From JAUWNP01 sp034430655 (lineage in GTDB: Bacteria > Chloroflexota > Anaerolineae > B4-G1): DNA of 37,349 bases. Below, one piece after another: positions 16,193 to 23,228 of this stretch; positions within the stretch are counted from its first letter, which is position 1; each line of letters opens with the position of its first letter. Made by a program: the position numbers and the translations under genes. The stretch covers positions 1-37,349 of the forward strand of contig DAOUEC010000162.1 of assembly GCA_034430655.1 (NCBI GenBank), given 5' to 3'. A model generated the notes under the pieces. That model was given only the letters and a program-made list of their open reading frames with translations. It had not been told where the DNA came from and ran no database searches.

Positions 16193-18183
16193 CACTGCAC
16201 GGAGCACCGCAGCGGGCTGCCCTTCGACAGGCTCAGGACACCGCTCAGAGCCGATGGCAGGCGCGTTGGGCGGCAATCCTGGGAGCACCCCGGGTCATCG
16301 CGTTGGGCCTGCTGATCCTGTGCGTCTTTGGGGTTTTCTGTTTTCGATTGTGGAATTTGCAATTTGTACGGAGCGAAGACTACCGCGCCTGGGCGGACCG
16401 GCAGCGGTTGAGACCGGTCACCCTTCCTGCTGCCCGGGGTATTATCTACGACCGCGATGGCACGCCACTGGTGCGCAACGTCCCTAGTTTCAACGTCGCT
16501 GTCGTCCCCGCCTATCTGCCTGATGACGAGGACGAGGCGGAGGCTATGCTCATCCGCCTGGCCGTGCTGCTCGATATGCCCTACTACAGCGCTGGAGGTG
16601 AAAGCAAGGGCTTGCGCGAGATGGTGCCTTATGCTTATACAGCCGGCTACAGCCCGTTGGTGGTCAAGCGGGGTATAGAGCGGGATACAGCGTTGCTGCT
16701 GAAACAGGAGGCGATGACACTGCCCGGCATGTTGGTCGAGGTAGAGCCGGTGCGTGACTATCCTTACGGCCCGCTGGTGTCGCAAATGCTGGGATACCTG
16801 CTGCCCATTCCTGAGGAAGGCGAAGAGGAGTACGTCGCGCGAGGCTACGATTCGGACACAGACCGTATCGGCGTCGCCAGCGTCGAGGCGACCTACGAGG
16901 ACGCGTTGCGGGGGACGAAGGGTCACCGGCTCATTGAGGAAGACGTGATGGGCCGGGAGATCCGCGTGATCGAGGAGCAGGACGCGCCTGTACCGGGCGA
17001 CAATGTCTATCTAACGCTCGATCTCGACTTGCAGCGGTTTGTCGAGGAAGCATTGCGGCGTGGAATGGCGCAGCCGAACGTGAACTCGCCGCGCGGGGTG
17101 GCGATCGTGATGAACCCGCAGACGGGCGAGATTCTGGCGCTCGTCAGCCTGCCGACTTACGATAACAACCTTTTCGCCCAGGGTATCTCGGCGCGCGATT
17201 TGCAGCGTCTGGATGACCCCCACAGACCGCTGCTCAATCACGCTATCTCGGATCGTCTGCCGCCTGGGTCAACGTTTAAGATCGTGGTGGCGGCGGGCGC
17301 TCTCCAGGAAGAAGTGCTGACACCGCGCACGCGCCTCACCTGCCCCGGCAAGATCGTCGTGCCTAACAAATATTACCCCAATGACCCCGGCCGTGCGCAA
17401 CCCTTTACCTGTTGGAAACTGTCTGGCCACGGCTCGCTGGACGTGGTGGGTGGCATTGCCCATTCGTGCGACATCTTCTTCTATAAAGTGGGGGGGGGCT
17501 TCGAAAAGACAGGCTTCGAAGGGCTGGGTGTGGAGCGCATTGCCCACTATGCTCGGTTGTTCGGCTTCGGTGAGCGCACCGGCGTGGAGTTGACAGCCGA
17601 GATCAGCGGTACGGTGCCCACGGCGACCTGGAAGCGGCTCGCATACGGCGAGTCCTGGTCCACCGGCGACACGTATAACCTGGCGATTGGACAGGGCTTC
17701 CTTGAAGTCACACCTTTGCAGATGCTCAATGCCGTCAACGTCGTCGCCAACGGCGGCACGCTCTACCGCCCGCGCATCGTGCATCACGTCGCCGATGCCC
17801 AGGGGGTCGTGATTCAGACTTTCGAGCCGGAGATCATCCGCACGCTGCCTATCAGCCCGGAGAACTGGTCGCTGGTCCAACAGGGGATGGAGGGGGCGGT
17901 GGCCTACGGTACAGCGCCGCGAGCACGGATCGAGGGGATGCGCGTGGCCGGCAAGACTGGCACAGCCCAGTACTGCGACGACATTGCGCTGGAGACGGGT
18001 ATCTGTGGCGTCGGGCTGGAACAGCCGACCCACGCCTGGTTCGCCGCCTTCGCGCCGGTGGAGGAGCCGGAGGTTTCTGTCATCGTCTTCCTATACAACG
18101 GGGGTGAGGGATCGGTGGCGGCGGTGCCGGTGGCGCACGACATTCTAGAGTATTATTTCGGCCGCGATGAAACCGCGCCCTGA
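16189..18183 (+). CDS. mrdA: Penicillin-binding protein 2 (transpeptidase)
   Basis: The elongasome D,D-transpeptidase has 664 residues: a short cytoplasmic tail, a membrane anchor (about 36-52), a dimerisation domain with RGIIYDRDGTPLVRNVPSF, then the transpeptidase domain. Catalytic motifs are GSTFK (Ser361, Lys364), SCD in HSCDIFFYKVGG in the SxN place, and GKTGTAQY (Lys589). SCD instead of SxN is seen in the PBP2 class. GTG 16189 follows AGGAGGG (16173-16179) in the second copy of the duplicated junction. Residues about 11-20 (ALRQAQDTAQ) are encoded by a dispersed repeat, so the tail is not ancestral. It overlaps the next gene by 17 bases. Confidence 0.94.
   Translation: MTLHGAPQRAALRQAQDTAQSRWQARWAAILGAPRVIALGLLILCVFGVFCFRLWNLQFVRSEDYRAWADRQRLRPVTLPAARGIIYDRDGTPLVRNVPSFNVAVVPAYLPDDEDEAEAMLIRLAVLLDMPYYSAGGESKGLREMVPYAYTAGYSPLVVKRGIERDTALLLKQEAMTLPGMLVEVEPVRDYPYGPLVSQMLGYLLPIPEEGEEEYVARGYDSDTDRIGVASVEATYEDALRGTKGHRLIEEDVMGREIRVIEEQDAPVPGDNVYLTLDLDLQRFVEEALRRGMAQPNVNSPRGVAIVMNPQTGEILALVSLPTYDNNLFAQGISARDLQRLDDPHRPLLNHAISDRLPPGSTFKIVVAAGALQEEVLTPRTRLTCPGKIVVPNKYYPNDPGRAQPFTCWKLSGHGSLDVVGGIAHSCDIFFYKVGGGFEKTGFEGLGVERIAHYARLFGFGERTGVELTAEISGTVPTATWKRLAYGESWSTGDTYNLAIGQGFLEVTPLQMLNAVNVVANGGTLYRPRIVHHVADAQGVVIQTFEPEIIRTLPISPENWSLVQQGMEGAVAYGTAPRARIEGMRVAGKTGTAQYCDDIALETGICGVGLEQPTHAWFAAFAPVEEPEVSVIVFLYNGGEGSVAAVPVAHDILEYYFGRDETAP
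16220..16248. repeat. CCTTCGACAGGCTCAGGACA repeat in the mrdA start region
   Basis: CCCTTCGACAGGCTCAGGAC and the following CACCGCTC match, in reverse complement, the stretch at 20427-20453 over 26 bases without a mismatch. It is read in frame in the cytoplasmic tail. Confidence 0.85.
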
Positions 18184-21100
18184 CGACTGCTTGCCTGTAG
18201 CAGTGGTCGGCGGGGCAGGCGCGATCTGGGGACTGGGCCTGGCCCGCCTGATGGCGGAAGCGGGTTTCTGGACGCTGCTCTACGTCTCTCCCCTGGCCGT
18301 TGCCGGGGTAGCCATTGTCTGCGCTGCAATAGTCCTCGCTCTGCTTGAATGGAAGCGCCAACTTGTTGGCGTCACAGGGCCACCGAAACAACTTTCGGCT
18401 TCCAGTCGAAGTGGCGGTGTGGTGGCTCTCCTCCCTCGTTCCCCGTTGGTCATTGGTCATTGGTCATTGGTCATTTCCTTGACTCTTCCTCTCCTCTACG
18501 TCACAGGTGTCGTTTCGCGTCCTCTGGCCGGCTGTGTGTTGTTGATTGGCGGGGCCACGCTGGCGCTGTTGCTGGCGTGGGGGAACCGGGTGCGTTGGAT
18601 GCCGCCCCTTGTGCTGGGCCTGGCACCGTTTGCGCTTTACCTGCGCACGCTGTTGCCCTCCGTCGGCCAGGCCGATACCTTCGAGTTCCAGGTCGTCGTC
18701 CCACGGCTAGCGGTGGCACACCCCACCGGCTACCCGCTCTATGTCCTGCTGGGCAAGTTATTCACGCTGCTGCCACTCGGCAACGTGGCCTGGCGTGTGA
18801 ACCTGGCCTCGGCCGTCTTCGCCACCGCCGCGGTGCTGGTGCTTTACGCCCTCCTGCTGCGTCTGACCGCACGGTGGCTACCCGCCTTCCTGGCTGCATT
18901 GGCCTTTGCCTTCTCATCCACCTTCTGGTCCCAGGCCATCGTCGCCGAAGTCTACACCCTACACAACTTGCTCGTAGCGGCCATCTTGTGGCTCCTGCTC
19001 GACACACTCCCACACTCCCACACTCCCACACACTCCTTACCATCGGCGCGTCGCTGGCAAGCAGTCTTCTTCCTGGTCGGCCTGAGCCTCACCAATCATC
19101 TGACGACGCTGTTGCTGCTGCCCGCCGTGGCGCTGGCTCTGCTCTGGGATCGGCCCTGGCTGCGGCCTAAGGACTGGCTGATCGCCGGGGGGGTATTGCT
19201 CCTGGGCCTGTCGGTCTATCTGTTCATCCCGCTGCGCTGGCCAGCGCTGAACCACGGCGAGTGGATGACGCCGCGCGACTTTATCGCCTACGTCAGCGGC
19301 GGCCAATTCCACGGGGCGCTGCGGCTCGATGGCTGGCGCGACCCCGTCCGCTGGAGTATCGTCGGACGGCTGCTGCGCGAGCCCTTCGGCTGGGTCGGGC
19401 TGGGGCTGGCGGCGGTGGGAGTAGTGCAACTGGCGGTTCGCCAGAGGCGGGCGCTGGCGCTGACCGGCGCGATCTTCCTGGCATTTGCCCTCTATGGACT
19501 CGACTACTATGTCCCTGACATCTCCGTCTTCTTGCTCCCCGCCCATCTGATCCTCGCGGTCTGGATCGGCGCCGGCATCTCTTTCCTCGCCGATCTACCC
19601 TCGCGACTTCGCCATCTGCCATTTGTCATTTGTCATTGGCCATTTGTCATTGGTCATTGGTCATTGTTCATTGCCTCATTGTTCATTGTTCATTGCCTCA
19701 GTCGCATCTGGCTGAACCTTCCGCTGGTGGACCAGAGCCACAATCGAGGCGGCTATGCTTGGGGCCAATATGTGTTGAGCCTTCCGCTTGCGGCGGAGAG
19801 CGCGGTGCTGGCCGACGTGGAAAAATTTGCCCCGCTGTACTATCTGCAACAGATCGAGGGGGTGCGGCCTGACCTCGACCTGGTGCTGCTGGGCAGCGAG
19901 GAACTCTACCAGGCGGAACTGGCGGCGCGCCTGGGGATGGGACAGGAGGTCTACCTGGCGCGCTATCTGCCGCATCTGGAGGGGTTGCATCTGCGCTCGT
20001 TGGGGCCGTTGGTAGAAGTGGGAGTGGAGTCCTTCGGACACCCCTCTCCCAACTTTGGGAGAAGGGACGGGGGTGAGGGCGGAGATGGAGCGGGTGTGAG
20101 TTTCGGCGAGGCGATCCGGCTGCTGGATGCCAAAGTGAGCACCGACCCGCTGGGACGAGCGTTGTATCACCTGACGCTCTACTGGCGGGCCGAGATGCAC
20201 GTGGACGGCGACTTCGTCGTCCGGCTGCGGCTGGTGGATGCCGAGGGTGAGGTGCGCTGGGAGGGCGATGGGGTGCGGCCGGTGGGCGGGCTGTATCCGA
20301 CCAATGCCTGGCCTGTGGGCGTGGTAGTGTCCGACTACCACGAGGTGTCGCCTCCACCCTGGCTGCCACCCGGAGAGTATGGGCTGGAGGTGGGGCTGTT
20401 TTCCCCCTTCGACGATGTGGGCCTGGAGCGGTGTCCTGAGCCTGTCGAAGGAGTGGACGACGGGGCGACGGCATGGCTGACTTTGGAGGCGCTGGAGGTT
20501 GCCCCGCCGTCCGGGTCACTGCCTCCTCTGCCATACGAACGACGCTACTGCTTCGCCGGCGGCGGGTGGTTGACGGGTTATAATCTGGCTGGTGAGACCA
20601 CCACCGGCGCGCCCTTCGCGGCCGACCTCTCCTGGCGCGGGGTCGAGACAGGCGAGGAGGTACGTCTGGCCTGGGTGGACAGGCACGGGCGGGAGGTCGG
20701 GGTGGCCCTGGCGGCCGACCACCTCGTCGCCGGGGTGCTACGTAGCCACCACGTCATCGCTGCGCCTCAGAACCCCGGCAGCCACACACTGCGCGTGGGG
20801 CTCGTAGGCGAGACTGCTCGCTGCGGCTGGCTGGCTCCGCCGGCCGACGACTGCCCGCTTGCTGCGGTCGAGGTTGTGCCGGTGCAGGAAGGGTTGGTGA
20901 ACTTCGCGGGTCTGGTGCTCTTGCTGAACGCTGAAGTTGGCAGTACCAACGCACGACCGGGTGGGCCTGTCCCCGTAGCACTGCAGTGGCGGGCGCTGCG
21001 AGCAATGGAGGAGGACTATACCGTCTTCGTGCACCTGGTAGGTCCCGACGGACGGCTGCATGGTCAGGTTGATACGTGGCCGGTGCAGGGGAGTTACCCC

Positions 21101-21298
21101 ACCAGCCGGTGGACGCCTGGCGAGAAACTGACCGATCTCCACGAGGTACGATTGGCCCCAGATGCCCCCCCCGGCCACTACCGGGTCGAGATTGGCTGGT
21201 ATCTGCTGGCGACGATGGGGCGTCTGCAAATTGTGAATGTAGATGGGCAGCCCATTGGCGATTCGCTCGTCGTAGGTGAGTTTGACGTTAGCGATTAG
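18167..21298 (+). CDS. DUF2723-family membrane protein with C-terminal beta domains
   Basis: The protein has 1043 residues. Its membrane half (about 1-515, ten or more helices) has the DUF2723 signature QADTFEFQ, LAVAHPTGYPLYVLLGKLF and GNVAWRVNLASAVF (about 165-215). This family resembles GT-C glycosyltransferases of the TMEM260 type that use lipid-linked sugars. After PLVDQSHNRGGYAWGQYVL comes a soluble extracellular region with two repeated beta-rich segments of like wording (DYHEVSPPPWLPPGEYGLEVGLF and DLHEVRLAPDAPPGHYRVEIGWY). The start overlaps mrdA by 17 bases, so coupled translation is likely. Six repeat-derived stretches are read in frame, more than in any other gene here. The substrate is unknown. 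Confidence 0.8.
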   Translation: MKPRPDDCLPVAVVGGAGAIWGLGLARLMAEAGFWTLLYVSPLAVAGVAIVCAAIVLALLEWKRQLVGVTGPPKQLSASSRSGGVVALLPRSPLVIGHWSLVISLTLPLLYVTGVVSRPLAGCVLLIGGATLALLLAWGNRVRWMPPLVLGLAPFALYLRTLLPSVGQADTFEFQVVVPRLAVAHPTGYPLYVLLGKLFTLLPLGNVAWRVNLASAVFATAAVLVLYALLLRLTARWLPAFLAALAFAFSSTFWSQAIVAEVYTLHNLLVAAILWLLLDTLPHSHTPTHSLPSARRWQAVFFLVGLSLTNHLTTLLLLPAVALALLWDRPWLRPKDWLIAGGVLLLGLSVYLFIPLRWPALNHGEWMTPRDFIAYVSGGQFHGALRLDGWRDPVRWSIVGRLLREPFGWVGLGLAAVGVVQLAVRQRRALALTGAIFLAFALYGLDYYVPDISVFLLPAHLILAVWIGAGISFLADLPSRLRHLPFVICHWPFVIGHWSLFIASLFIVHCLSRIWLNLPLVDQSHNRGGYAWGQYVLSLPLAAESAVLADVEKFAPLYYLQQIEGVRPDLDLVLLGSEELYQAELAARLGMGQEVYLARYLPHLEGLHLRSLGPLVEVGVESFGHPSPNFGRRDGGEGGDGAGVSFGEAIRLLDAKVSTDPLGRALYHLTLYWRAEMHVDGDFVVRLRLVDAEGEVRWEGDGVRPVGGLYPTNAWPVGVVVSDYHEVSPPPWLPPGEYGLEVGLFSPFDDVGLERCPEPVEGVDDGATAWLTLEALEVAPPSGSLPPLPYERRYCFAGGGWLTGYNLAGETTTGAPFAADLSWRGVETGEEVRLAWVDRHGREVGVALAADHLVAGVLRSHHVIAAPQNPGSHTLRVGLVGETARCGWLAPPADDCPLAAVEVVPVQEGLVNFAGLVLLLNAEVGSTNARPGGPVPVALQWRALRAMEEDYTVFVHLVGPDGRLHGQVDTWPVQGSYPTSRWTPGEKLTDLHEVRLAPDAPPGHYRVEIGWYLLATMGRLQIVNVDGQPIGDSLVVGEFDVSD
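18350..18404. repeat. TGGAAGC double-hairpin MITE, in frame
   Basis: TGGAAGC/GCTTCCA ends enclose two hairpins, GCCAACttGTTGGC and CCGAAAcaacTTTCGG. The second copy lies inverted at 24444-24505. In this gene it encodes about residues 62-80 (WKRQLVGV...LSAS). Confidence 0.85.
18445..18477. repeat. In-frame TTGGTCA(T) tandem repeat, copy 1
   Basis: TTGGTCATTGGTCATTGG, a 7-8 base unit in tandem, encodes LVIGHWSLVIS, a pseudo-membrane stretch (about residues 93-104). Confidence 0.85.
19003..19036. repeat. In-frame CACACTCC tandem repeat
   Basis: CACACTCC units in tandem encode LPHSHTPTHS between two membrane segments (about residues 280-290). Confidence 0.8.
19616..19699. repeat. In-frame TTTGTCATTGG/TTGTTCATTG repeat, copy 2
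   Basis: About 84 bases of CATTTGTC/CATTGGTC/CATTGTTC units encode LPFVICHWPFVIGHWSLFIA and onward. It is related to 18445-18477 and reads in frame inside a predicted membrane segment. Confidence 0.85.
20036..20094. repeat. In-frame CTCTCCC...GGGAGAAGGG repeat
   Basis: CCCCTCTCCCAACTTTGGGA with GAAGGGACGGGGGTGAGGGC encodes GHPSPNFGRRDGGEGGDG in the soluble part. CTCTCCCAA/TTGGGAGA forms a hairpin. Confidence 0.8.
20427..20453. repeat. Inverted copy of the CCTTCGACAGGCTCAGG repeat
   Basis: GAGCGGTGTCCTGAGCCTGT continuing CGAAGG is the exact reverse complement of the mrdA copy over 26 bases. It encodes ERCPEPVEG. Confidence 0.85.
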
Positions 21299-21330
21299 GG
21301 TGATGCCTGCATGCAGTTTTTTCGTTCTTG

Positions 21331-21339
21331 TGCTATAAT
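21331..21339 (+). promoter_or_regulatory. Extended -10 promoter of minC, near-leaderless
   Basis: TGCTATAAT at 21331-21339, preceded by TTG as at scpA (TTGTGCTATAAT). No good -35 is seen. Start of transcription is expected near 21346, two bases before ATG 21348. Confidence 0.6.
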
Positions 21340-21347
21340 TAGCAACT

Positions 21348-22025
21348 ATGAGTCCAGATACTACTGTCAAGGGTATCCGCCAGGGGTTGCTTGTCTCGCT
21401 GGGAGAGGAGGATTGGAACGCCGGACTGCTCGCGTTGGAGGCATATCTCGGCGCTAACCCCGCTTTCTTTCGCGGTGGCCGTGTCGCCCTCGACGTCGGG
21501 GCGCGGGAATTGACCCGCTCCGAGATTGATGAGGCGCGTGCGCTATTCGCCCACCACCAGGTTGAGTTATGGGCGGTGATCAGCACGAATCCCACCACAG
21601 AGGCGGCCGCGCAGGGGTTGGGGCTGGTGATTAGCCTCGGCCCGCCTCACCCACGTGCGCCGGAGACTGTGGCCGCAGGGGGCGAGGCACCCGTCGTCGA
21701 AGGGATGGTTGTGCGGCGCACGCTTCGTTCTGGCCAGAGCCTGCGTTATCCGGGCCACGTCGTGGTCATCGGCGACGTCAACCCTGGGGCGGAAGTAGTG
21801 GCGGGTGGTGACATCGTGGTGTGGGGCCGGGTGCGCGGGGTGGTGCATGCCGGAGCATTGGGGGATGAGGGGGCTATGATCTGTGCCCTCGATCTGGTTC
21901 CCACGCAACTCCGCATCGCTGGACACATCGCGCGCTCCCCGGATGAGCAGCGGCGCAAGCCTATGCCGGAGATGGCCTCGGTGCGCGAGGGAAAGATTGT
22001 GGCTGTTCCCTGGAATGGCAAGTGA
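21348..22025 (+). CDS. minC: Septum-site inhibitor MinC
   Basis: The protein has 225 residues. The N-terminal domain (about 1-100) inhibits FtsZ and has the loosely conserved TVKGIRQGLLVSL opening. The C-terminal right-handed beta helix (about 115-215) carries RTLRSGQSLRYPGHVVVIGDVNPGAEVVAGGDIVVWGRVRGVVHAGALG, the most conserved MinC signature, and LRIAGHIARSP, the MinD-contact side. MinC blocks Z-ring assembly away from midcell together with MinD. It is first in minC-minD-minE and sits beside the elongasome genes. Confidence 0.94.
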   Translation: MSPDTTVKGIRQGLLVSLGEEDWNAGLLALEAYLGANPAFFRGGRVALDVGARELTRSEIDEARALFAHHQVELWAVISTNPTTEAAAQGLGLVISLGPPHPRAPETVAAGGEAPVVEGMVVRRTLRSGQSLRYPGHVVVIGDVNPGAEVVAGGDIVVWGRVRGVVHAGALGDEGAMICALDLVPTQLRIAGHIARSPDEQRRKPMPEMASVREGKIVAVPWNGK

Positions 22026-22026
22026 G

Positions 22027-22049
22027 GTAGGGGCGTGGTAACCATGCCC
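22027..22049. repeat. GTAGGGGC-family element upstream of minD
   Basis: GTAGGGGCGTGGTAACCATG followed by CCC folds as GGGCGTGGT/ACCATGCCC with one G-T pair. It fills the minC-minD gap. Confidence 0.65.
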
Positions 22050-22074
22050 TGGCTGGGCGGGGTAAGGAGAGCCG

Positions 22075-22872
22075 ATGGCGGCAAGAGCGATTACAATTAC
22101 TTCTGGCAAGGGTGGGGTGGGCAAGACGACCCTCGTCGCCAATCTGGGTGTCGCGCTGGCGATGCAGGGGCAGCGAGTGGTGATCATTGACGCCGATGTC
22201 GGCTTGCGCAACCTTGATGTGATGATGGGCCTCGAAAACCGTATCGTCTATGACCTGGTGGACGTGATCGAGGGACGCTGCCGGCTGCGCCAGGCGCTGG
22301 TGCGTGATAAGCGGCTCTCTGAACTCTTCCTGCTGCCGGCCGCGCAGACCCGCGACAAGAGCGCGGTCCAGCCTGACGACATGGTGCGTGTCTGCGAGAG
22401 CCTGCAGGAGCAGCACGATTTTGTTCTGATCGACTCGCCTGCTGGCATCGAGCAGGGCTTCCGCTACGCCATCGCCCCAGCCGATGAGATCCTCATCGTC
22501 ACCAATCCAGAGGTGGCCGCCGTGCGCGACGCCGACCGGGTCATCGGCTTGATCGAGGCGGAGGAGAAAGGCCCCGCACGGCTGATTATCAACCGGGTCA
22601 AGCCGGACCTGGTGCGGCGCGGTGAGATGCTGGACATCGCCGACGTCATCGAATTGCTGGCTATTGATCTCGTCGGCATCGTGCCGGAGGACAAAGCCAT
22701 CCTGATCACTACGAATCGGGGGCGGCCTCTGGCCTTCTCCAGCGACAATTCCCTGGCTGGACGGGCGTTTCACAACATCGCTCGCCGGCTGCGAGGGGAG
22801 GATGTGCCGTTCCAGCCCCTGCGCGGTTCTGGTGTGCTTGAACGGATTTTCCGTTTCGTGGGCCTTGAGTAG
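22075..22872 (+). CDS. minD: Septum-site determining ATPase MinD
   Basis: The protein has 265 residues. It has the deviant Walker A GKGGVGKTT (11-19) with signature Lys11-type placement, DADVGLRNLDVMMGLENR, DSPAGIEQGFRYAI (Walker B region) and TNPEVAAVRDADRVIGL. The C-terminal amphipathic helix VLERIFRFVGLE is the membrane-targeting sequence. It dimerises on ATP, binds membrane, recruits MinC and is released by MinE. ATG 22075 has AAGGAGA (22064-22070) upstream. minE starts 10 bases after the stop. Confidence 0.96.
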   Translation: MAARAITITSGKGGVGKTTLVANLGVALAMQGQRVVIIDADVGLRNLDVMMGLENRIVYDLVDVIEGRCRLRQALVRDKRLSELFLLPAAQTRDKSAVQPDDMVRVCESLQEQHDFVLIDSPAGIEQGFRYAIAPADEILIVTNPEVAAVRDADRVIGLIEAEEKGPARLIINRVKPDLVRRGEMLDIADVIELLAIDLVGIVPEDKAILITTNRGRPLAFSSDNSLAGRAFHNIARRLRGEDVPFQPLRGSGVLERIFRFVGLE

Positions 22873-22882
22873 GAGATTGATT

Positions 22883-23152
22883 ATGAAGTTCTTTGAACGT
22901 CTGTTAGGCCGTCGTCATGAACCGTCGAGCGGGGAAGTTGCCAAGGAGCGGTTGCGCCTGGTACTGGCCCATGACCGAACCAGCATCTCACCCGCGCTGC
23001 TGGACACGCTTAAGGACGAAATCATCACAGTGATTTCGCGCCACGTCGCCATTGACGCCGAGAGCGTTCAAGTGACCTTCTCCCAGAGTGCGCGCGAATC
23101 ACGCCTGGTCGCCGACATTCCCTTGTTGACCACGCGCGGGCGGCGCAAGTGA
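22883..23152 (+). CDS. minE: Cell division topological specificity factor MinE
   Basis: The protein has 89 residues (usual size 80-90). The N-terminus MKFFERLLGRR is the amphipathic membrane-binding part, followed by the anti-MinCD helix (AKERLRLVLAHDRTSISPALLDTLKDEI) and the dimeric beta domain with ISRHVAIDAESVQVTF. ATG 22883 is chosen because it opens on this known start and has TAGGAGA (22870-22876); the frame is open further upstream inside minD. It stimulates MinD ATPase and drives pole-to-pole dynamics or gradients. Confidence 0.94.
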   Translation: MKFFERLLGRRHEPSSGEVAKERLRLVLAHDRTSISPALLDTLKDEIITVISRHVAIDAESVQVTFSQSARESRLVADIPLLTTRGRRK

Positions 23153-23158
23153 AAGCGA

Positions 23159-23208
23159 CACGTGGAGTGGCTTTCGAGCCTGTCAGCAGCCTGCTCCACG
23201 TGCGTTTT
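23159..23208 (+). terminator. Branched hairpin after minE
   Basis: CACGTGGAG (23159-23167) pairs with CTCCACGTG (23194-23202), followed by CGTTTTCT. The loop contains an inner GGCT-TTCG-AGCC hairpin (23169-23180). The wide loop and short T-run make it a weak terminator or attenuator before the SEDS gene. Confidence 0.45.
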
Positions 23209-23228
23209 CTATTCCAGTGCGAGGTAGG

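Noticed and set aside
21301..21322. Terminator after the DUF2723 gene (CTGCATGCAG then T-run)
   Set aside because: The palindrome has no loop; at most 4 bp could pair, too weak despite the six T's.
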